NCBI RefSeq assembly: GCF_000374185.1
Contig: NZ_KB910518.1
Span: forward strand, 5,008,530-5,072,529
Source: Paenibacillus sp. HW567
GTDB lineage: Bacteria; Bacillota; Bacilli; Paenibacillales; Paenibacillaceae
Reading direction: 5' to 3'
DNA: 64,000 nucleotides
Shown: piece after piece, positions 40,999 to 50,042 of the stretch
How the letters are laid out: every line of letters starts with the position of its first letter
How positions within the stretch are numbered: the first letter of the stretch is position 1
Notes under the pieces: generated by a model
What the model saw: the letters and a program-made list of their open reading frames with translations, nothing else
Database searches by the model: none
Told to the model about the DNA's origin: nothing
Position numbers and translations under genes: made by a program

Positions 40999-42009
40999 AT
41001 GACAAAAAAGGGACCGTTATACGCTTTGTTTCTCAGCCTTATCCTCCTCCTGCCGGGATGCAGTTCACTCACCGTTCTGAATCCGAAGGGGCCTTCTGCA
41101 CGAACTTTATCTGACACCATCATCCTTTCTATTATAGTGATGCTCGGTGTTCTGGCAGTTGTCTACATCTTATATATCTTCGTGCTGGTGAAGTACCGGG
41201 CCAAGAAAAGCAATGAAGGTTACATTCCTGAGCATGAGGAGGGCAACAAGGTACTCGAAGCGATCTGGATTATCATCCCGATCATTATCGTAGCCTTCCT
41301 GTCCGTCGTAACCGTTAAGACAACCAATGCCGTCGAGAATGTCGCTGCAGAATACAAAGATCAGAAGCCTCTGGTCATCTACGCAGCCTCTTCCAACTGG
41401 AAATGGCATTTCAGCTACCCGGAGGAAGGCATTGAAACCGTGAACTACCTCAATATCCCCGTGCACCGGGCGGTAGAGTTCCGGATGTATTCTTTTGGCC
41501 CCATCACCAGTCTGTGGATTCCGCAGCTCGCCGGTCAAAAGTACGCCATGAGCGACATGCTCACAACGCTCCACCTTTCCGCTGATACGGAAGGCTCATA
41601 TCTCGGCAAAAATGCCAATTTCAACGGCAAGGGCTTTGCCCAAATGGAGTTTGAAACTCTCGTCATGAGCAGCAAGGATTACGACAAATGGGTGAAAGAG
41701 GTTAAAGAAACCGCTCCCATACTGACGGAGAAGGAATTCAAGGGCCTGCTTGCCGCCGATTTTATCGGACGTAAAACCTATTCCTCCACCCATCTGGAGT
41801 TCAGTCCTCCTCCCGGAGACCACGGCCAGCATATGAGCGGCGACGGCAAAGAGATGGATATGGGCAACGGCAGTATGGAGCATCAGGACAACAAGGACAT
41901 CCACCCTTCACCGGCAACGACTGAGGAAACCGAGTTCAACACTAAAACGGACCCGGAACTGGAGCAGCCTGTGCCTAGCTCACCCGTAGACGAACATACG
42001 CACAAATAG
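40999..42009 (+). CDS. qoxA: Cytochrome aa3 quinol oxidase subunit II
   Basis: A 336-residue lipoprotein (lipobox LLLPGCSS). Two transmembrane helices follow (IILSIIVMLGVLAVVYILYIFVL and IWIIIPIIIVAFLSVVTV), then a cupredoxin domain (SNWKWHFSYPEEGIETVNYLNIP, PITSLWIPQLAGQKYAM). The CuA Cys and His ligands of cytochrome c oxidases are absent, which marks a quinol oxidase. The C-terminal tail is His/Met/Asp-rich (GDHGQHMSGDGKEMDMGNG) and unusual in length. AAGGAAGGAG precedes the ATG. It is the first of four qox genes in order. Confidence 0.95.
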   Translation: MTKKGPLYALFLSLILLLPGCSSLTVLNPKGPSARTLSDTIILSIIVMLGVLAVVYILYIFVLVKYRAKKSNEGYIPEHEEGNKVLEAIWIIIPIIIVAFLSVVTVKTTNAVENVAAEYKDQKPLVIYAASSNWKWHFSYPEEGIETVNYLNIPVHRAVEFRMYSFGPITSLWIPQLAGQKYAMSDMLTTLHLSADTEGSYLGKNANFNGKGFAQMEFETLVMSSKDYDKWVKEVKETAPILTEKEFKGLLAADFIGRKTYSSTHLEFSPPPGDHGQHMSGDGKEMDMGNGSMEHQDNKDIHPSPATTEETEFNTKTDPELEQPVPSSPVDEHTHK

Positions 42010-42058
42010 CAGCTTGTAATAACCCGCTCGATGAAACAACCTGAAAGGAGCCACCCTA

Positions 42059-44008
42059 ATGGATTTAGAAAAATTTAAGGTTCCAGGCGAACCCTTAATC
42101 TATGGAGCCATGGCCAGTATCGCACTTGCTACCATAGGGATAATCGTCGGGCTAACCTATTTTAAAAAATGGGGCTACCTCTGGCGCGAATGGCTGACCA
42201 CGGTTGACCATAAGAAAATCGGCGTCATGTATATCCTGGCCGCGCTGCTCATGCTGTTCCGCGGCGGTGTCGACGCAATGATGATGCGTCTGCAAACGGC
42301 AGCGCCGGAAATGAAATTCCTCAACGCGCAGCATTACAATGAGGTATTCACCACTCACGGCCTGATCATGATTCTCTTCATGGCTATGCCGTTTATCATC
42401 GGTCTGATGAACGTTATCGTACCGCTGCAGATCGGCGCAAGGGACGTGGCTTTCCCCCGCCTCAACGCCGTCAGCTTCTGGCTCTTCTTCTTCGGGGCCA
42501 TGCTGCTGAACATTTCCTTCGTCATCGGAGGATCGCCGGATGCCGGTTGGTCGGCTTATTTCCCGCTGGCGGGTCTGGAGTTCAGTCCTACGGTCGGTAA
42601 CAACTACTACTCTCTGGCGCTGCAGATTTCCGGTATCGGGACTCTGATCACAGGCGTCAACTTTATCGTAACGATTCTCAAAATGCGCGCACCAGGCATG
42701 AAGCTGATGAAGATGCCGATGTTCACCTGGTCCGTGCTGATTACCAACATCATTATCGTCTTCGCCTTCCCGGTGCTGACCGTGGCGCTGGCGCTGATGA
42801 TGTTCGACCGCCTGTTCGGCTCACAGTTCTTCACGATGGCGAACGGCGGGATGGATATGCTCTGGGCCAACCTGTTCTGGGTATGGGGCCATCCGGAGGT
42901 CTATATCGTTATTTTGCCGGCCTTCGGTATTTATAGCGAAATTATCGCCACCTTCTCCAAAAAGAACTTGTACGGCTATAAATCAATGGTATTCAGTATG
43001 GTGATTATCTCGCTCTTGTCCTTCCTGGTATGGGCTCACCATTTCTACACAATGGGTCAAGGCGCGATGGTCAACAGCTTCTTCTCGATTACCACAATGG
43101 CTATTGCCGTACCGACAGGGGTTAAAATATTCAACTGGCTGTTCACCCTGCGCAAAGGGCGGATCACCTTTACTACACCGATGCTCTACACGCTGGCCTT
43201 TATCCCGATCTTCACCATCGGCGGGGTTACCGGCGTCATGCTGGCAATGGCCAGTGCCGACTACCAGTACCACAACACCATGTTCCTGGTCGCGCATTTC
43301 CACTACGTGCTGATTCCGGGCGCCGTCTTCGCGGTTATTGCCGGGTTCCATTACTGGTTCCCGAAAGTATTCGGCTTCCGCCTGAACGAACGGCTGGGCA
43401 AGCATTCCTTCTGGTGGATCGTGATTTCCTTTAACGTCACCTTCTTCCCGCTGTTCTTCCTCGGTCTGATGGGGATGACCCGGCGGATGTACACCTATTC
43501 CAAGGAAACAGGCTTCGGTCCGCTCAATATGCTGAGCTTCGTAGGCGCGGTGGGTCTGGCTATCGGCTTCCTGCTTCTGGTCTACAACATCTACTGGAGC
43601 ACACGCTACATGCCGAGAGACACTACCAGCGATCCTTGGGATGGACGCACACTGGAATGGGCTACGCATAGTCCGATGCCGGTCTATAACTTCGCGGTTG
43701 TGCCGAAGGTTCAGACGCTGGATGCCTTCTGGGCTGCCAAGCAGAACAAGAACATGCCGCTGTTCGAGGATAAAATCACCAAGATTCACATGCCAAGCAA
43801 TACCGGCAAACCGTTCATCCTGGGTGTTATCTTCTTCTTCCTCGGCTTCTTCCTGGTCTTCAGCATGTGGATTCCTGCGATTGTCGCTGGAGCCGGTGTG
43901 CTGATTATGCTGGCTGCCATGTCCTTTGACCGGGATCACGGCTACTATATTTCCGCTGAAGAGGTTATGGCTACAGAAAAGAAACTAATGCGGGGTGAGA
44001 CTGTATGA
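42059..44008 (+). CDS. qoxB: Cytochrome aa3 quinol oxidase subunit I
   Basis: The 649-residue catalytic heme-copper subunit. Fourteen or so helices. Heme and copper ligands appear in EVFTTHGLIMILFMAMPF (heme a His), WGHPEVYIVILPAFGIYSE (CuB His and the cross-linked Tyr), LVWAHHFYTMG (two CuB His) and FLVAHFHYVLIPGAV (heme ligands). It pumps protons while reducing oxygen to water with electrons from menaquinol. AAGGAG precedes the ATG; the end overlaps qoxC by 4 bases. Confidence 0.97.
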   Translation: MDLEKFKVPGEPLIYGAMASIALATIGIIVGLTYFKKWGYLWREWLTTVDHKKIGVMYILAALLMLFRGGVDAMMMRLQTAAPEMKFLNAQHYNEVFTTHGLIMILFMAMPFIIGLMNVIVPLQIGARDVAFPRLNAVSFWLFFFGAMLLNISFVIGGSPDAGWSAYFPLAGLEFSPTVGNNYYSLALQISGIGTLITGVNFIVTILKMRAPGMKLMKMPMFTWSVLITNIIIVFAFPVLTVALALMMFDRLFGSQFFTMANGGMDMLWANLFWVWGHPEVYIVILPAFGIYSEIIATFSKKNLYGYKSMVFSMVIISLLSFLVWAHHFYTMGQGAMVNSFFSITTMAIAVPTGVKIFNWLFTLRKGRITFTTPMLYTLAFIPIFTIGGVTGVMLAMASADYQYHNTMFLVAHFHYVLIPGAVFAVIAGFHYWFPKVFGFRLNERLGKHSFWWIVISFNVTFFPLFFLGLMGMTRRMYTYSKETGFGPLNMLSFVGAVGLAIGFLLLVYNIYWSTRYMPRDTTSDPWDGRTLEWATHSPMPVYNFAVVPKVQTLDAFWAAKQNKNMPLFEDKITKIHMPSNTGKPFILGVIFFFLGFFLVFSMWIPAIVAGAGVLIMLAAMSFDRDHGYYISAEEVMATEKKLMRGETV

Positions 44009-44601
44009 AAATAGATGCGTCTAAGCCGCTGGAATACTCTACAGAAGAGAACAGCAACAAAATTTTCGGGTTTTGGGTGTTTCTCGGCGCTGAAATTCCG
44101 TTGTTCGCCACCTTGTTCACCGTATATTTTGTAATGGTGAACCGTTTTGCCAGCGGCCCTAGCGGGAGCGAGCTGTTCGAAATCGGCCCGGTGCTGATCG
44201 AAACCTTCCTGCTCCTGACCAGCTCGTTCACAATTGGTCTTGCCGTTCATGCCATGCGTCTTGGCTATAAGAAAGCGATGATGGTCTTCATGGCCCTCAC
44301 GCTGCTGATGGGTCTGGGCTTTATCGGGATTGAAATCACGGAGTTCTTCACCTATGTGCATGAAGGCGCGACGCTGCAGACCAGCGGCTTCCTCTCCAGC
44401 CTCTTCGTCCTGCTGGGCACGCACGGCGCTCACGTCAGCTTCGGCTTCCTGTGGGGAACGGCCATTATGATTCAATTGTGGCGTCAAGGCATTAATCCCG
44501 CTACCGCCAACAAGACATTTATCTTCTCACTGTTCTGGCATTTCCTGGACGTTGTCTGGATCTTTATCTTCAGCTTCGTCTACCTGAAAGGACTGATGTG
44601 A
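44005..44601 (+). CDS. qoxC: Cytochrome aa3 quinol oxidase subunit III
   Basis: A 198-residue protein with five helices; typical blocks FGFWVFLGAEIPLFATLFTVY, GFIGIEITEFF, LLGTHGAHVSFGFLWG and SLFWHFLDVVWIFIFSFVYL. Subunit III stabilises the catalytic subunit and its proton pathway. It overlaps qoxB by 4 bases and is followed after 1 base by qoxD. Confidence 0.96.
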   Translation: MKIDASKPLEYSTEENSNKIFGFWVFLGAEIPLFATLFTVYFVMVNRFASGPSGSELFEIGPVLIETFLLLTSSFTIGLAVHAMRLGYKKAMMVFMALTLLMGLGFIGIEITEFFTYVHEGATLQTSGFLSSLFVLLGTHGAHVSFGFLWGTAIMIQLWRQGINPATANKTFIFSLFWHFLDVVWIFIFSFVYLKGLM

Positions 44602-44602
44602 C

Positions 44603-44896
44603 ATGATGAAGCAACTGTTTCCAATTCGCCATGTGATGGGTTATCTGGCCTCTCTGGTCCTTTCTGCCGCAGCGTTAATCGTGATCTATGGTGATCTGTC
44701 CAAGGGCGCCAATATGGCCATATTGCTGGTCACAGCTATTATCCAAGCTTCCCTGCAGTTGTTCGTGTTCATGCATATCGGGGAATCGGCGGATAACAAA
44801 AAAGAGCTGTACATTAATATCGCCTACGCCTTGTTTGTCGGTCTGGTTACCATTTTCGGCACCTTGTACATCTTCGTATGGGGCTGGTACGCTTAA
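44603..44896 (+). CDS. qoxD: Cytochrome aa3 quinol oxidase subunit IV
   Basis: A 97-residue protein with three helices (HVMGYLASLVLSAAALIVIY, AILLVTAIIQASLQLFVFMHI, IAYALFVGLVTIFGTLYIFVW), the common small subunit of this oxidase. HIGES after the second helix is a family mark. Translationally coupled to qoxC. Confidence 0.94.
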   Translation: MMKQLFPIRHVMGYLASLVLSAAALIVIYGDLSKGANMAILLVTAIIQASLQLFVFMHIGESADNKKELYINIAYALFVGLVTIFGTLYIFVWGWYA

Positions 44897-44932
44897 GAAA
44901 CGGATGAACTGCATACTTCGGATTTGCATGAT

Positions 44933-44975
44933 AAGCGGTCCTCTCCGGGTTAATGCCGGGGCGGGCCGCTTTTTT
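44933..44975 (+). terminator. Terminator of the qox operon
   Basis: AAGCGGTCCTC pairs with the GGGCCGCTT side through a GC-rich loop and is followed by TTTTTT. It begins 37 bases past the qoxD stop. Confidence 0.88.
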
Positions 44976-44989
44976 GCGTGCCCATGATT

Positions 44990-45065
44990 TTCAACAAACC
45001 TTCAGCGCACCTTCAACAAACCTTCAGCGCAATCTCATATAGCTTTCAGTTAGCGGTCCTACAAT
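44990..45065 (+). promoter_or_regulatory. Six 11-bp-phased TTCA repeats and -10 box before the beta-helix protein gene
   Basis: TTCA starts recur every 11 bases at 44990, 45001, 45012, 45023, 45034 (as CTCA) and 45045. Two full 22-base copies (TTCAACAAACC then TTCAGCGCACC) open the run. TACAAT (45060-45065) follows 12 bases after the last TTCA, with no good -35 box. An 11-bp direct-repeat spacing is typical of OmpR/PhoP-family response regulators, so this looks like an activator-dependent promoter. Confidence 0.65.
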
Positions 45066-45140
45066 ATAGACATGCAGCAGCACAGAGCAACATGCTCTAC
45101 ATAAGCAGGATCAATCTTACTTGAAAAGGATGGGATAACC

Positions 45141-46775
45141 ATGGGCAAAAGAAACGCAATGAAGGGTTTTGTAGCCGGCGTTGCCGTAACCGCTTCGGTA
45201 GCAATGTCCGTCTCAGCTTATGCCGACTCGATTCAAAAACAAATCGCCGTCACCTATGACAACATTATTGTGAAGCTGAACGGGCAGGAAGCCGCGCTTA
45301 AGGACGCTACCGGCGCAACGGTAAAGCCATTTATCTATAATGGCACTGTCTATCTCCCGGCAAGAGCCATCTCGGAAGCGGTCGGCCTGACGGCAAACTA
45401 CGACAAAACCACAAAGACGGTCAGCCTGACATCAACGGACAGCACCTCTGGTGCAGCGGGGACAGCAGGGACTGCAAGTGCGGGTGATGGAAAAACAGGT
45501 ACACCGCCTGAGGGCACGCCGCCAACCGGAACCCCTCCTGAAGGAACTGGCGGCGGTACGGGCAGCACCGTGGACGCCAGCACACTCGGCAGCGCTACCT
45601 ACTCGCTAAGCGGCGGCACAGCCAGCAAAACGCTGGAGACTTTTACCGCAACTGCAGCCGATGCTTCGGCAGTCAAAGTTACGAATGGCGGCGTGCTTAC
45701 GCTCACCGGCGTAACGCTTGGCAAAACCGGCGCTACCTCCTCCGAGGACAACAGCAACTTCTATGGCCTTAATGCCGCTTTGGCAGCGACAGCAGGCAGC
45801 ACAGTAACGCTGAAGGATTCAACGGTTACGACTGACGCGGACGGTGCCAATGCCGTTTTTGCCACCGGCGCAGGCTCGACCATTAATGTATCCGGCGTTA
45901 CGATCAACACCACCGCCAATTCCTCACGCGGCTTGGATGCCACCTACACAGGCACTGTGAACGCGACCAATGTTAATATCACAACGGCAGGCACCCATTC
46001 GGCCAGCATCGCTACAGACCGTGGCAACGGAACTGTAAATGTCAGCGGGGGCACAATGAATACCTCCGGTACCGATTCGCCGGGAATCTACTCGACAGGA
46101 AGTATTAACGTCATTGGAGCTACCCTTACCGCAAGCGGCTCCGAAGCTGCCGTGATTGAAGGCAAAAACTCCATCACCTTGAACAACACCTACCTGTCCG
46201 GCGCCGCAAAAAGCGGTGTGATGCTCTACCAGAGCTTCTCCGGTGACGCCGAGGTCGGCACCAGCACCTTCACGATGAACGGCGGAGCGCTTACCGCCTA
46301 TGCCGGTCCGTTGTTCTACTCCACCAATACAAATGCCGTCATTAATCTGAAGGAAGCGGGATTAACTTCCTCCTCCGGCATCCTGCTTAAAGCCGCTGCC
46401 GATAAGTGGGGCACGTCAGGCGCAAATGGCGCGAGCGTAACGCTGAACGCCGACAGTCAGACCCTGCGAGGAGAAGTAACCGCTGACGCCATCAGCTCCG
46501 TTGCGCTTGTTCTGAGCAATGGCAGCTCGCTAAGCGGAGCTATAGATAATGCCAATACAGCCAAGACAGCATCGCTTAGCCTGGATGCCAGCAGCTCATG
46601 GAATGTCACCGGCGACTCCTACTTAAGCACCTTCACGGACAGCAATACTACCTTCAGCAATATCACGGACAACGGCCATACGATCTATTATGATGCTACT
46701 GCCAGTGCCAATAACTGGCTGAACGGCAAAACCATCTACCTTAGCGGCGGCGGCATGCTGACACCGGCAAGCTGA
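45141..46775 (+). CDS. Secreted beta-helix surface protein with stalk domain
   Basis: 544 residues. A signal peptide (AMKGFVAGVAVTASVAMSVSAYA) leads to a copper-amine-oxidase-like stalk domain (residues 32-100, with GTVYLPARAISEAVGLTANYD). A Gly/Thr/Pro linker (residues 105-145) follows. The remaining 400 residues have short Asn/Thr/Ser-rich repeats such as STINVSGVTINTTANSSRG, typical of right-handed parallel beta-helices. No catalytic motif or wall anchor is visible. It may bind or modify a surface polymer. Control by a response regulator is inferred from the phased repeats upstream. AAGGATGGG precedes the ATG. Confidence 0.82.
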   Translation: MGKRNAMKGFVAGVAVTASVAMSVSAYADSIQKQIAVTYDNIIVKLNGQEAALKDATGATVKPFIYNGTVYLPARAISEAVGLTANYDKTTKTVSLTSTDSTSGAAGTAGTASAGDGKTGTPPEGTPPTGTPPEGTGGGTGSTVDASTLGSATYSLSGGTASKTLETFTATAADASAVKVTNGGVLTLTGVTLGKTGATSSEDNSNFYGLNAALAATAGSTVTLKDSTVTTDADGANAVFATGAGSTINVSGVTINTTANSSRGLDATYTGTVNATNVNITTAGTHSASIATDRGNGTVNVSGGTMNTSGTDSPGIYSTGSINVIGATLTASGSEAAVIEGKNSITLNNTYLSGAAKSGVMLYQSFSGDAEVGTSTFTMNGGALTAYAGPLFYSTNTNAVINLKEAGLTSSSGILLKAAADKWGTSGANGASVTLNADSQTLRGEVTADAISSVALVLSNGSSLSGAIDNANTAKTASLSLDASSSWNVTGDSYLSTFTDSNTTFSNITDNGHTIYYDATASANNWLNGKTIYLSGGGMLTPAS

Positions 46776-46863
46776 GGGCTTGGGTGTAGAATTTATGGTC
46801 CACTGCCAGCGTAAGCTATAAAAGTTGAGCTATAGATTTCATACTGTGGTCTGGTCGTAACTG

Positions 46864-47024
46864 CGGGGAATGTTTGGACTTCCGGCTGCTGCCCGCCTGC
46901 AAATTTCTTGATTATTACCGCTCTTCGCGGTAGAAATGCGCAGACAGCCTTTGCTTACGATGCCAGCTTTCCTACGGAAAGCTCTCAGGCGGGTCGCTAC
47001 CGCTCCGTAAGTATCCAAACTTCC
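46864..47024. repeat. 161-bp imperfect palindromic element (MITE-like or structured RNA)
   Basis: The ends GGGGAATGTTTGGACTT and the reverse complement of AAGTATCCAAACTTCCCC match with a few gaps, and CCCGCCTG/CAGGCGGG extend the stem inward. The interior has two hairpins, TACCGC-TCTTC-GCGGTA-like near 46917-46932 and CTTTCC-TAC-GGAAAG near 46967-46981. Shape and size fit a miniature repeat or a folded RNA. Similar pieces are, to my memory, frequent in Paenibacillus intergenic DNA. Confidence 0.5.
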
Positions 47025-47098
47025 CCTCACTTCTGCCCTTTTTAATGTTTTCTTTAGTTCAACTGATATAAGCGCTTAGTTGCAAAACTATAGTTGCA

Positions 47099-47145
47099 AC
47101 CAACAAGCCCCCGGAGCTTCTATGAGCTTCGGGGGCTTGTTGGTT
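47099..47145. terminator. Strong GC hairpin, terminator-like
   Basis: CCAACAAGCCCCCG pairs perfectly with CGGGGGCTTGTTGG over a loop that itself contains AGCTTC/GAGCTT. T-rich but not T-run sequence follows. It could end transcription coming from the beta-helix gene 320 bases away. Confidence 0.6.
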
Positions 47146-47469
47146 GTTGATTTTGGGTTGATTTTGCATTTTTTGCAGCTAACTCTGTTCCTGTTCAGAT
47201 AACCAGAGGAGTGGTCGCAATTAAAGTGGAATTTGTACCACTAATTGGCCCCTCCATGCCTCCGTTTACGTGTTAAGCGGAATTCGTCCCACTAATTTGG
47301 AGTCCAGAGATCAAAAACAGCATATATAACAAAATTAAGCGGACAAATTCCCACTACCAGCCAAAATTCAAAAATTCGTGGCATATTAAGTGACTTTTTT
47401 CCGCCTAATCTGCTGGGAGAGAGTACGGATAAGACAGAGTTGCAGAGATAGAGACACAGAAGCAGCGGT

Positions 47470-49179
47470 CTAGAGCTTGAACCGGGCCAGCTCCTTCTGC
47501 AAGCTCTCGGCAAGGGTCGCCAGGTACTGGGCCGACAGTGACATTTCCCCCATCGCGGTCAATTGCTCCCCGCTGGCTGCGCTGGTGCTCTGCACATCCT
47601 CCGCGCCTTTGCGCGAGACTTCGCTTGCCTGCTCCATCGCCTGAGATACACTTAATGCTTCCATTGAGACATTCCGGACAGCCAATCTGATCTCTTCCGT
47701 CTGCCGCGCGGCAATTTGGATGGAGGTTTGTATCTCCGAAAATGCCCGGGCGACAACCTCACTCTGGGCCACACCATGAGCGACCAGCTCCGATCCCAAT
47801 TCCATCGACTGCACTGCGCTTCCAGTCTCCCGCTGAATATGCGTAATGATGTCTGTAACCCGGAGCGAGCTTCTCCCTGTCGCTTCCGCCAGCTTGCGGA
47901 TTTCTTCGGCGACAACCGCAAAACCCTGCCCATGCTCCCCGGCTCTGGCCGCTTCAATGGAAGCATTCAGGGACAGCAGATTCGTCTGGGTGGCAATCTC
48001 GTTGATCGTTGTAATAATCGTATTGATCTCACCCGATAAGCTGCCCAGCTTGCTGACAATCTCCCGGCTGGATAACACACTGGAGTTAATTTCCTGCATC
48101 TGCGTTAAGATAACCCCGACAGCGCCAGCGCCGTTATCTGTTGAAACGGCAGCCTGCTCCATCCGCCCGGACATCTCATTACTGCTGCGTTCGACAGCGG
48201 CAATATCCTCCGCCATCCCCTGCACAGATTGGGCTGTGCGGTCAATGATCTCCGCCTGCACACCGAAGGAAGCAGCGATCTCGGAGGAGGTATCTGCGAT
48301 CATTTGCGAAGCGCGTGCCGTCTGTTCCGCACTGGCGCTCATCTCCTGCGAGGAGGCTGACAGCATCTCGGAGCTTTCCGATACTCCCTGCATCATGCTC
48401 TTCAGACTGCCCAGCATTGTATTGTAGGAATTGTTGATCTGACCAATCTCATCTCCGGATGCATAGGAGGCCATTGCAGTAAGATCACCTGCTTCTGCGC
48501 GTTTCATAAGCTTCTGCAAATCTCTCAGCGGATTCGCAATTAATCTGGCGATGAGGAAGCCGATGCTTACGGAAAGCAGCCAGGCGGTAATTATGAGCAG
48601 AACACTTGTGGTGGTGGAGCTTTTGGCGCTGTCCAGCGTGGCCTTGTGATGCTCCTCGGCATCCTTAACCATCAGGGCGGCTGTATCCTCAAGCAGATTC
48701 ACCATCGTATTGCGCGCTTCACTGAAGCCGCTTGCAGAGAAGATCTGATAGCCTTCGCTGCTGAGATTTTTATCCGCAAGCTGGATGATGTTATCACGCT
48801 GAGACCGGTAATCCGGCAGCAACGACAAGTATTCATTAATCTTGTTCACAATCGCTTTATTGCTGAATGGAATAGCCTTTAGCCTGGCCAGGAGATCATT
48901 GTTTTTCCCGATATTGTCCTTGATAGCCAGCGTAAGCTCCTTGCTCTTGGCTTCATCCCTAGTAATCAGATCCTCCAGGAGGAAAGACTCAATCGCGCGG
49001 TTGTTCCCGCGTATTTCCGTTACAAGATAAATCGGCTGCAGATTCTGGTTATAGGTTTCCTTGGATCTGGCTGCCATTTGCCTGGTGGTGATAATGCCAG
49101 CTACTCCGATAGCAAGCAGCATGCACACAAAAATCGTCACCAGCAATATCATTTTATTTCTTATCTTGAGATTTCTCAT
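47470..49179 (-). CDS. Methyl-accepting chemotaxis protein with four-helix-bundle sensor
   Basis: 569 residues. A first helix (MILLVTIFVCMLLAIGVAGI, near residues 10-30) and a second (VLLIITAWLLSVSIGFLIARLI, near 195-216) flank an all-helical ligand domain of the 4HB_MCP type. A HAMP domain follows (ANPLRDLQKLMKRAEAGDLT). The signalling tip EIATQTNLLSLNASIEAARAGEHGQGFAVVAEEIRKLAE is the universal MCP hairpin. Coiled-coil methylation helices surround it. The chemoreceptor sits alone; other chemotaxis genes are not in the window. Ligand unknown. Confidence 0.95.
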   Translation of the reverse strand: MRNLKIRNKMILLVTIFVCMLLAIGVAGIITTRQMAARSKETYNQNLQPIYLVTEIRGNNRAIESFLLEDLITRDEAKSKELTLAIKDNIGKNNDLLARLKAIPFSNKAIVNKINEYLSLLPDYRSQRDNIIQLADKNLSSEGYQIFSASGFSEARNTMVNLLEDTAALMVKDAEEHHKATLDSAKSSTTTSVLLIITAWLLSVSIGFLIARLIANPLRDLQKLMKRAEAGDLTAMASYASGDEIGQINNSYNTMLGSLKSMMQGVSESSEMLSASSQEMSASAEQTARASQMIADTSSEIAASFGVQAEIIDRTAQSVQGMAEDIAAVERSSNEMSGRMEQAAVSTDNGAGAVGVILTQMQEINSSVLSSREIVSKLGSLSGEINTIITTINEIATQTNLLSLNASIEAARAGEHGQGFAVVAEEIRKLAEATGRSSLRVTDIITHIQRETGSAVQSMELGSELVAHGVAQSEVVARAFSEIQTSIQIAARQTEEIRLAVRNVSMEALSVSQAMEQASEVSRKGAEDVQSTSAASGEQLTAMGEMSLSAQYLATLAESLQKELARFKL

Positions 49180-49355
49180 TCCCTGTTCCCGCCTCTTTCA
49201 TATCCTGCTGTACCTATATTCATCGGCGAAAAAGGTCGAAAGTATGATATGTAGAGTGAAAATAATGTCGAAAAAGATAAAATCATAGTATATTTTGTGA
49301 CTTATTGACTAAAAAAGTAGAAATAAAAGGATGGGAATACAGTAAAACAGTGATC

Positions 49356-50042
49356 TCACTCCTGCAGCAGCCCGTACTTTTTACGGAACCGCATCAGGAC
49401 TTTGGTCCAGCCTCCGGCCAGAATTGACAGGAAAAAGACATTGGACAGGGCATGCGCCAGATCCAGATAAAAGCTCGAAGCATAGGCGGCAGCCACAAGT
49501 CCCCAACTGAACGCATCGGGCAGACTGATCAGATACCAGATATTCATGATCCAGCCGAACAGAAAACCCCAGACGAAGCCGAACAGAAGCATTCCGCCCC
49601 TTTTTTTCATCCACCAGGTATTCCGCAGCCAGCCGGCAGTCAGACCCACCATGCCCCAGGCGAACATTTGCCAGGGTGTCCAGGGACCCTGTCCGAAATA
49701 GATATTCGACACTAGGGCAGCTACCGCTCCGATAATGAAGCCCGCCTCCGCCCCGAAGACATAAGCCGAAAGTATCACAATGGCAGAAACAGGCTTCACA
49801 CTGGGCAAGGCGGCAAAAGGAATCCGGCTGACCGCCGCGAGAGCGGACAGCACCGCCAGCAGCACCAGCTCCCGCGATTCAAGCGGACGCCGCTCCAGAC
49901 GGATGAACAGCGGCAGCAGCGTCACGATCAGCAGCACCAGACTAAGCAGCATATAATGGCGGTCTTTCAGCGCTGCCGTGAGCGCCAGGCCAGCCACAAA
50001 CAAACCTATAGCAATCAGCAGCGGGAAGCGAAAGCGGGCCAT
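49356..50042 (-). CDS. ECF transporter S component, CbrT-like (probable cobalamin binder)
   Basis: A 228-residue membrane protein with about six hydrophobic segments. The block FGQGPWTPWQMFAWGMVGLTAGWLRNTWW and the region SRIPFAALPSVKPVSAIVILSAYVFGAEAGFIIG match the CbrT-like S component associated with B12 riboswitches. It is the last gene of the cobalamin-riboswitch operon and overlaps the ATPase gene by 28 bases. Substrate assignment rests on the riboswitch and on family memory, not on resolved binding residues. Confidence 0.85.
   Translation of the reverse strand: MARFRFPLLIAIGLFVAGLALTAALKDRHYMLLSLVLLIVTLLPLFIRLERRPLESRELVLLAVLSALAAVSRIPFAALPSVKPVSAIVILSAYVFGAEAGFIIGAVAALVSNIYFGQGPWTPWQMFAWGMVGLTAGWLRNTWWMKKRGGMLLFGFVWGFLFGWIMNIWYLISLPDAFSWGLVAAAYASSFYLDLAHALSNVFFLSILAGGWTKVLMRFRKKYGLLQE

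Larger units (their letters stand above)
46776..47469. other. Intergenic stretch with palindromic element and hairpin
   Basis: No convincing gene in about 700 bases. It contains the long inverted-repeat element described separately (46864-47024) and a strong hairpin at 47099-47145. The rest is unremarkable sequence. Confidence 0.6.

Noticed and set aside
46839..47030. 63-residue minus-strand frame
   Set aside because: It coincides with the palindromic element, has no ribosome site and shows no protein-like pattern.
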